From Spirochaetales bacterium UBA6872 (GTDB lineage Bacteria > Spirochaetota > Spirochaetia > Sphaerochaetales > Sphaerochaetaceae), in NCBI GenBank assembly GCA_002452215.1, contig DKCO01000053.1:124001-188000 (forward strand): DNA of 64,000 nt. Direction: 5' to 3'. Shown here piece by piece: positions 61,168 through 64,000 of this stretch; within the stretch, counting starts at the first letter, position 1; the number at the start of each line of letters is the position of its first letter. The notes below the pieces were generated by a model, which saw nothing but the letters and a program-made list of their open reading frames with translations, had not been told where the DNA came from and did no database searches. Made by a program: the position numbers and the translations under genes.

Positions 61168-61200
61168 AAAGAAGAGAGATCCTTCTTTTATTATATAGCC
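61168..61200. promoter_or_regulatory. Divergent promoter core with 5' hairpin
   Basis: TATTAT (61189-61194, plus) and the overlapping TATATAAT on the minus strand share one AT-rich box. AAAGAAG (61168-61174) pairs with CTTCTTT (61182-61188) in the PLD leader. Transcription in both directions cannot use the box at the same time. Confidence 0.5.
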
Positions 61201-61746
61201 ATGAAATTGTTGATTGCATCAGACATCCACGGCTCAGAGAAAGCCGCTGTTGAACTCGAAAGAAAATACATAGATATCAAGCCAGATCTTCTTTTGCTTC
61301 TAGGAGATCTTCTTTATCATGGACCAAGAAACAATCTTCCGGAAAGCTACAATCCGAAGAAAGTAATTGGAATACTTTCCAAGATGAAAGACAGAATCAT
61401 TGCCGTAAGAGGCAATTGCGAAGCTGAGGTAGATCAGATGGTCTTGCCTTTTTCATGTCTATCTGATTCAGCAATTGTCTTTGCTGACGAGAATAAGATA
61501 TTCCTCACACACGGGCACATATGGTCAATAGATAATCATCCTGATTCGATTGATGTATTCATGCAAGGACATACGCATATACCACTCTTGAAAGAAAAAG
61601 ATGGAATAATATATCTAAATCCAGGATCGACATCACTTCCAAAGGGAGGAAACCGCCCAAGCTATGCGCTTTGGACGGATGGCAACATAGAGATACGGGA
61701 TCTATACACTGACGATATTATTGCCTTTTTGGAAAAGTCAATGTAA
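61201..61746 (+). CDS. YfcE-type phosphodiesterase
   Basis: The 181-residue metallophosphatase has DIHGS, LLGDLLYHGP, GNCEAEVD, THGHIWS and GHTHIPLL as metal ligands, matching YfcE. Such enzymes cleave phosphodiesters such as bis-p-nitrophenyl phosphate; the natural substrate is unclear. The start is 6 nt after TATTAT without a ribosome site. An upstream ATG at 61153 lies before the -10 and is unlikely. The 3' end overlaps the histidine kinase gene by 29 bp. Confidence 0.9.
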   Translation: MKLLIASDIHGSEKAAVELERKYIDIKPDLLLLLGDLLYHGPRNNLPESYNPKKVIGILSKMKDRIIAVRGNCEAEVDQMVLPFSCLSDSAIVFADENKIFLTHGHIWSIDNHPDSIDVFMQGHTHIPLLKEKDGIIYLNPGSTSLPKGGNRPSYALWTDGNIEIRDLYTDDIIAFLEKSM

Positions 61747-63250
61747 CAGCTACAGTCCCATCGCTTTGGGCAATCGAGATGCTTCCTTTATGGATTTCCA
61801 TAATCTGATACACAATCGGAAGCCCAAGGCCAGAGCCACCAGATGTTCTGGACTCATCTCCTCGTGCCCAAGGCTCGAAGAACTGTGGAAGCGGGTCAGG
61901 AAGGACACCTTTGTTTGTCACGATGATTGAAATCCTATCATCATATTCCTTGACACTCATCTCCGGCTTCTCATCTCCTACTCTGTAGCTATTTGCATTT
62001 TTCACAACCTCGAACAACGCTCGCTGTGCAAGATCCAAATCTGCATAAACATAGATTTCTGGAGAAAAATCCACTTTGCAATCTATTCCATTTGAATGCA
62101 AAGCAAGATCAGCAACATCCAATAGCCTCATTACCTCAGGCTTGAATTTAACCTCAGGCGAAAGGAGGTATGAGTAGTACGAGACGGAAGCAATCCTTTC
62201 TGTAAGTGTATCGTTTTCTTTCTTCAACGATTTTACAAGATTGATATCGATAGGGAAAAAACCATCGGATGCTCCATCCAGGAGGATATTCATCGAAGTT
62301 ACCGGAGTATTCAAGTCATGCGATATGTTCTTTATCCACTCCTTTCTAGACTTTGAATGCCTCTCAAGGTCGGCGTCAAGCTTTTCGATTGATTTCTTTA
62401 TATCTTGGTACTCTACAATCTTGGAGTCTACCATCTTCACTCTATGCTCACCATTTGAAAGCTTATCAAGGGCATCCTGGAAGCTTTTAACAACCTTCTC
62501 ATTCCTTTTCGACACAAAATAAGCTGCGACAATCGATATAATGATCATCACAGGAAGAGTTGCGCAAAATGTTTTTACAAATTCCTCCATCAAGAACTTG
62601 GTCGGAGTATAAAAGTCAACATTGTATACAATGACATCTATGAATGCAGCTGATTCGTTATTCACAGTTATAACGATTGTGCCGGCAATATCATTCTCAT
62701 CCATGCTTACAGGATAAGTAACAACCTCCTTGCCACTTTCAGACAAAGGCTTGAACTCGATGTTCGACACATTCAAAGTGCTTCCATCATCTGAAACAGG
62801 TGCTGTGATTGCTATTTCATATTTTGGCTTATCAATCTTGCAATTTTCACCCTTTGATGTCTTTAAATTTCCATCTGTTCTCAATCTCGATGCTTGATAG
62901 CTCGATAGCATGAAGCCACTTTGCACGCTCTCCGCAAGTTGCGGTACAGGAATCCCTTTGGGGCTCACGCCAAGAGAAAAAGCAAACTTGCCATCCCCAT
63001 CCCTTACTATCAATCCAGATACACGCTCGGATGCATTGTTTAGCATTATATTCACAATTCCATCGCTAGAGTTCGTCCCATTATTTATAACAGACTCACC
63101 GATGGAGTGTGCAAACTCATCAAAGACCTCATTTGTCCAGTTTTTTGCAATCTTGAAGTTCATCAAAGCCAAGAGACAACACTGGGCAAAGAGGACAGCC
63201 AAAGTTATTCCTACAATTGAAATCAAAAGACGAAAGAACTGCCTTCGCAT
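61718..63250 (-). CDS. Sensor histidine kinase
   Basis: The 510-residue kinase (ATG 63250 in the overlap TGATG with the regulator gene; a TTG at 63253 is also in frame) has spans at about 6-30 and 230-255 with a 200-residue periplasmic sensor between. HAMP-like linker and HisKA (ISHDLNTPVTSMNILLDGAS, catalytic His) follow. The ATPase core has N box VKNANSYR, G1-like VTNKGV and G2 SGGSGLGLPIVYQIM. It pairs with the upstream OmpR-type regulator. The sensed signal is unknown. Confidence 0.9.
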   Translation of the reverse strand: MRRQFFRLLISIVGITLAVLFAQCCLLALMNFKIAKNWTNEVFDEFAHSIGESVINNGTNSSDGIVNIMLNNASERVSGLIVRDGDGKFAFSLGVSPKGIPVPQLAESVQSGFMLSSYQASRLRTDGNLKTSKGENCKIDKPKYEIAITAPVSDDGSTLNVSNIEFKPLSESGKEVVTYPVSMDENDIAGTIVITVNNESAAFIDVIVYNVDFYTPTKFLMEEFVKTFCATLPVMIIISIVAAYFVSKRNEKVVKSFQDALDKLSNGEHRVKMVDSKIVEYQDIKKSIEKLDADLERHSKSRKEWIKNISHDLNTPVTSMNILLDGASDGFFPIDINLVKSLKKENDTLTERIASVSYYSYLLSPEVKFKPEVMRLLDVADLALHSNGIDCKVDFSPEIYVYADLDLAQRALFEVVKNANSYRVGDEKPEMSVKEYDDRISIIVTNKGVLPDPLPQFFEPWARGDESRTSGGSGLGLPIVYQIMEIHKGSISIAQSDGTVAVTLTFPKRQ

Positions 63251-63942
63251 CAAACCCTCTTTCCAGAAAACCTGTAACCGTAGCCTCGAACCGTATCAAT
63301 CCATGAGCCTGGCTTCAATTTTGTCCTGATATTCTTTATGTGTGTATCTACAACACGCTCATAGCTTTCGAAAGAGTAATCGAAGCACTCCTCCAAAATT
63401 TGCGCTCTAGTGATCAAATTAGGAGCATTTGACATTAGATAGAAGACAATCCTCCACTCTGCAGCAGTAAGATTGATCTCCTTGCCGTTTATCGTAAGCT
63501 TATGGATCTCATCGTCGATCACAAGCTCATTGTCGCCATCCATGTACTTATAGACTCTTTCGTCACCATTAGAGCCTTGGTCTATCCTCCTGAACAATGC
63601 TTCTATCCTTAGCACAAGCTCCTTTGGGCTGAAAGGTTTTGTAATGTAATCGTCAGCTCCTAGCTCAAAGCCAAGTATCCTATCGGACTCATCTATCCTT
63701 GCTGTCAGGAATATAACAGGCAACTTGCTGTTCTTTTGCTTTATTTCCTTTACAAAAGAAAAGCCATCGCCATCTGGAAGCATGACATCCTGAATCAACA
63801 AATCAGGTACTTTCTCAGCAAAACCAGCTCTTGCATCGGCAATATTCTTGAACCCGTGGGCCTCATATCCAGACAGATTGAGGTATTGCACTACTCCAGA
63901 GCGAATCACTTCATGATCCTCAACAACATACACGACTTTCAT
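63250..63942 (-). CDS. OmpR/PhoB-family response regulator
   Basis: The 230-residue protein has a receiver domain (acidic VVYVVEDHEVIR, phospho-Asp 52 in LLIQDVMLPDGDGF, Lys in YITKPFSPKELV) and a winged-helix DNA-binding domain (LTAAEWRIVFYLMSNAPNLI, YERVVDTHIKNIRTKLKPGS). AGGAGG lies about 12 nt before ATG 63942. It is translated together with the histidine kinase. Confidence 0.93.
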   Translation of the reverse strand: MKVVYVVEDHEVIRSGVVQYLNLSGYEAHGFKNIADARAGFAEKVPDLLIQDVMLPDGDGFSFVKEIKQKNSKLPVIFLTARIDESDRILGFELGADDYITKPFSPKELVLRIEALFRRIDQGSNGDERVYKYMDGDNELVIDDEIHKLTINGKEINLTAAEWRIVFYLMSNAPNLITRAQILEECFDYSFESYERVVDTHIKNIRTKLKPGSWIDTVRGYGYRFSGKRV

Positions 63943-64000
63943 GTTTTGGATTTTCCTCCTTGCTTAAAGCAAAAACAACAAAAAAAAGAATAAATACACT

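Noticed and set aside
61153..61200. Upstream ATG 61153 for the YfcE-type gene
   Set aside because: It lies upstream of the -10 box and adds residues before the conserved MKLLIASDIHG start.

Overview
The window looks like a chromosome segment of a host-associated spirochaete (Treponema/Spirochaetales-like). This is inferred from the rplU-rpmA-obgE-nadD-yqeK-rsfS cluster with a lipoprotein between yqeK and rsfS, a fused aspartate carbamoyltransferase PyrB-PyrI, many predicted lipoproteins, and a diversity-generating retroelement (DGR) attached to a very large lipoprotein, a situation known from Treponema denticola TvpA. The sequence is AT-rich and most genes lie on the minus strand in tightly packed, often overlapping operons.

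Layout. 1-4.0 kb: a cut-off MFS transporter, a 41-residue membrane peptide, tRNA-Val(GAC), an exported protein with chitobiase-type repeats, and a DUF4143 ATPase. 4.0-7.8 kb: the ribosome/GTPase/NAD cluster. 7.8-8.9 kb: a TetR regulator with a coupled helical protein. 8.9-13 kb: three aminoacyl-tRNA synthetases in one operon. 13-16.7 kb: an AAA15 ATPase/RloB-like pair followed by a membrane LuxR protein and an alpha/beta hydrolase, possibly an anti-phage operon. 17-19.5 kb: a divergent PdxA-like protein, a lipoprotein and a small protein.

19.8-29 kb is the most unusual region. A 2085-residue lipoprotein (14 carboxypeptidase-regulatory-like repeats, a beta-helix and a DUF6273-like/C-type-lectin-like end) carries a DGR variable region at its C terminus. 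Behind it come avd, the template repeat and a reverse transcriptase cut off before its catalytic motif. Template and variable region differ almost only at template adenines, and the variable region is 7 codons longer inside an AAC-repeat stretch. Upstream on the same strand are small membrane proteins, a decayed gene copy, and a promoter whose -35/-10 spacer contains a G10 tract, a classic phase-variation layout that may switch the whole string of genes.

29-35 kb: a two-receptor TrpXYZ-like ABC importer behind a TTGACA-17-TATAGT promoter with tandem operators, then diaminopropionate ammonia-lyase. 35-43.7 kb: glycerate kinase with a GntP permease, ComEC, phosphohexomutase, phosphoglycolate phosphatase and an RlmI-like methyltransferase. 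43.7-51 kb: CorA with a 25-codon leader peptide, and the complete pyrimidine operon pyrBI-pyrE-pyrF-pyrDK-pyrC behind a 22-codon leader peptide whose stop codon lies in an intrinsic terminator. 51-58.8 kb: exonuclease I, prfA, prmC, bifunctional RelA/SpoT, an inorganic pyrophosphatase and rpiB. 58.8-64 kb: two small outer-membrane-type proteins, a phospholipase-D lipoprotein, a YfcE phosphodiesterase and an OmpR-type two-component system.

Several genes (7844, 19479 minus, 29199, 42531, 61201, probably 33738 and 51200) have no Shine-Dalgarno and start 6-10 nt after a good -10 box, suggesting frequent leaderless mRNAs. All calls come from reading the sequence; no database search was run.
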